From Desulfamplus magnetovallimortis (lineage in GTDB: Bacteria; Desulfobacterota; Desulfobacteria; Desulfobacterales; Desulfobacteraceae), in the NCBI RefSeq assembly GCF_900170035.1, contig NZ_LT828553.1, positions 54,240 through 118,239 on the forward strand: 64,000 nt of DNA, read 5' to 3'. Both the position numbers and the translations under genes were made by a program. Each line of letters begins with the position of its first letter. Position 1 is the stretch's first letter. Shown in pieces: positions 63,298 to 64,000 of the stretch. The notes under the pieces were generated by a model. That model had not been told where the DNA came from. It searched no databases and was given only the letters and a program-made list of their open reading frames with translations.

Positions 63298-64000
63298 TCA
63301 ATTACCTCCACGGTTTCGGCAGGGATATTGAGTACACTTTTCATCTTCAATTACCTCCATTATTTTTCCTGGAGTGATGAGAACACCATTCATCTGGCCA
63401 TAAAACTGGATCTTTTTGTCCAGCAGAATTCTTTCAATATTGTCAATATACTGACCAAGGTTCATCTCCAGGACAACAATGCGGCTATATTTTTCAGCTT
63501 TTGTGCGGATGAGTTTTTCAGGAACAGGCCACAGGGTCTGAAGGCTCAATGTGGAAACAGATTTTCCCTTTTTTTCCAGCATGGAACAGGCATCTTCAGC
63601 AGCCCTTGATGTCACCCCGTAACTAATGACAAGGGTATCGGCATCTTCCCTTTCATGTTCATCATAAATTGTCAAATCCTCTTCAGCATTGAGTATCTTA
63701 TCCCTTAAACGATCCTGTGCTGCGGCAATGGTATCAGGATCAATTGTAATATAACCATCTGGCCCATGTGTTGATGAAGTCTGCCTGACAAGAGTTTTTC
63801 CACCGATGGGAAGAAAATCCGGCACTCCTCCAGGCTCTGCCTTAAATGGGATAAATTTATCATTTGCACAGTTGTTTTTGTCTTCATTGTCCTGATTAAC
63901 AGAAGAAGTAACTGGATTTTCAGAAGAGGAGGTCTTATTCCCACAGGATTTAAACAATTTTCTTTCAACAAGATCCGGAAGTTCCACAAGATCAAGATCT
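63298..64000 (-). CDS. 2-oxoacid:ferredoxin oxidoreductase alpha subunit, partial
   Basis: The frame is open to the window end (DLDLVELPDLVERKLFKSCG at its visible start), so the N-terminal part is outside. The visible 233 residues include a variable Ser/Asn-rich insert (NKTSSSENPVTSSVNQDNED), KFIPFKAEPGGVPDFLPIGG, VSYGVTSRAAEDACSMLEKK-like ISYGVTSRAAEDACSML and the C-terminal LQTLWPVPEKLI ... VVLEMNLGQYIDNIERIL that closes KorA/VorA subunits. It pairs with the downstream fused beta/gamma subunit. Confidence 0.88.
   Translation of the reverse strand, partial: DLDLVELPDLVERKLFKSCGNKTSSSENPVTSSVNQDNEDKNNCANDKFIPFKAEPGGVPDFLPIGGKTLVRQTSSTHGPDGYITIDPDTIAAAQDRLRDKILNAEEDLTIYDEHEREDADTLVISYGVTSRAAEDACSMLEKKGKSVSTLSLQTLWPVPEKLIRTKAEKYSRIVVLEMNLGQYIDNIERILLDKKIQFYGQMNGVLITPGKIMEVIEDEKCTQYPCRNRGGN

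Overview
The window looks like a chromosome segment of an anaerobic, AT-rich, Gram-negative bacterium, most likely a sulfate-reducing member of the Desulfobacterota (Desulfobacterales-like). The inference rests on a set typical of such organisms: an acyl-CoA dehydrogenase next to a complete biotin-dependent, membrane-bound glutaconyl-CoA decarboxylase, a two-gene 2-oxoacid:ferredoxin oxidoreductase, an MttB-family methyltransferase paired with a BCCT betaine-type transporter, and many outer-membrane or periplasmic proteins. No rRNA, tRNA, CRISPR array, phage gene or transposase was seen.

Layout. (1) 1-10.3 kb, minus strand: an envelope locus with a LprI-like protein (cut by the window edge), an OmpA-family protein, a coiled-coil secreted protein, a tiny zinc-ribbon protein, an anchorless SPFH protein, a large secreted TPR-CHAT protease, a membrane-anchored helical protein, a secreted DUF4384-type protein and a secreted protein with an HExxH motif. 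The CHAT and DUF4384 proteins share a short acidic peptide motif, which makes this locus the best candidate here for an undescribed system. (2) 11-18.3 kb, minus strand: a branched-chain-amino-acid-type (Liv) ABC importer with a fused LivM-LivG protein, followed by a phenylacetate-CoA-ligase-like enzyme. (3) 18.8-25.5 kb, plus strand: a TolC / membrane-fusion / RND efflux system. (4) 25.8-28.1 kb: a sugar-phosphate-isomerase-like protein and a GYF_2-AIM24 protein. (5) 28.5-45.5 kb, minus strand: a large Ter (tellurite/stress) locus with TerB, a HAD phosphatase, two Ter-associated phosphoribosyltransferases, a CaCA cation exchanger, a double-TerD protein, a PP2C phosphatase, a protein kinase, three TerY-type vWA proteins and three TerD proteins. 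PgpA and a DUF2442 protein sit inside it. (6) 46.4-49.3 kb: an MttB-like methyltransferase and a BCCT transporter. (7) 49.9-52.9 kb: a CopA copper ATPase. (8) 53.3-56.7 kb: a dockerin-bearing beta-helix protein and an ABC-2-type permease. (9) 57-64 kb, minus strand: glutaconyl-CoA decarboxylase GcdABCD, glutaryl-CoA-dehydrogenase-like enzyme and a ferredoxin-dependent 2-oxoacid oxidoreductase.

Two features run through the whole window. First, almost every long intergenic space holds palindromic, non-autonomous repeats. At least six families recur, several are nested inside one another, one carries a 20-copy 9-bp array, and one copy is embedded in frame in copA. Second, five genes (livK, the HAD phosphatase, the PRTase-TRSP gene, one terD and copA) are each broken by a -1 shift. 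In four of them the shift falls in an A homopolymer; in the PRTase gene the exact point is unresolved but lies in an A-rich stretch. In every case adding one base restores a full-length protein. This is either a homopolymer base-calling artefact or a real slippage phenomenon, and it should be settled before any of these genes is called dead.

How the parts may work together: the Liv importer plus ligase would take up and CoA-activate an aromatic or other organic acid; the ferredoxin oxidoreductase, dehydrogenase and Gcd complex would convert a 2-oxoacid (possibly 2-oxoadipate) through glutaryl-CoA and glutaconyl-CoA to crotonyl-CoA while pumping Na+; the Ter locus couples phosphorylation switches (kinase, PP2C, vWA) to Ca-binding TerD proteins and a predicted nucleoside-like metabolite pathway.
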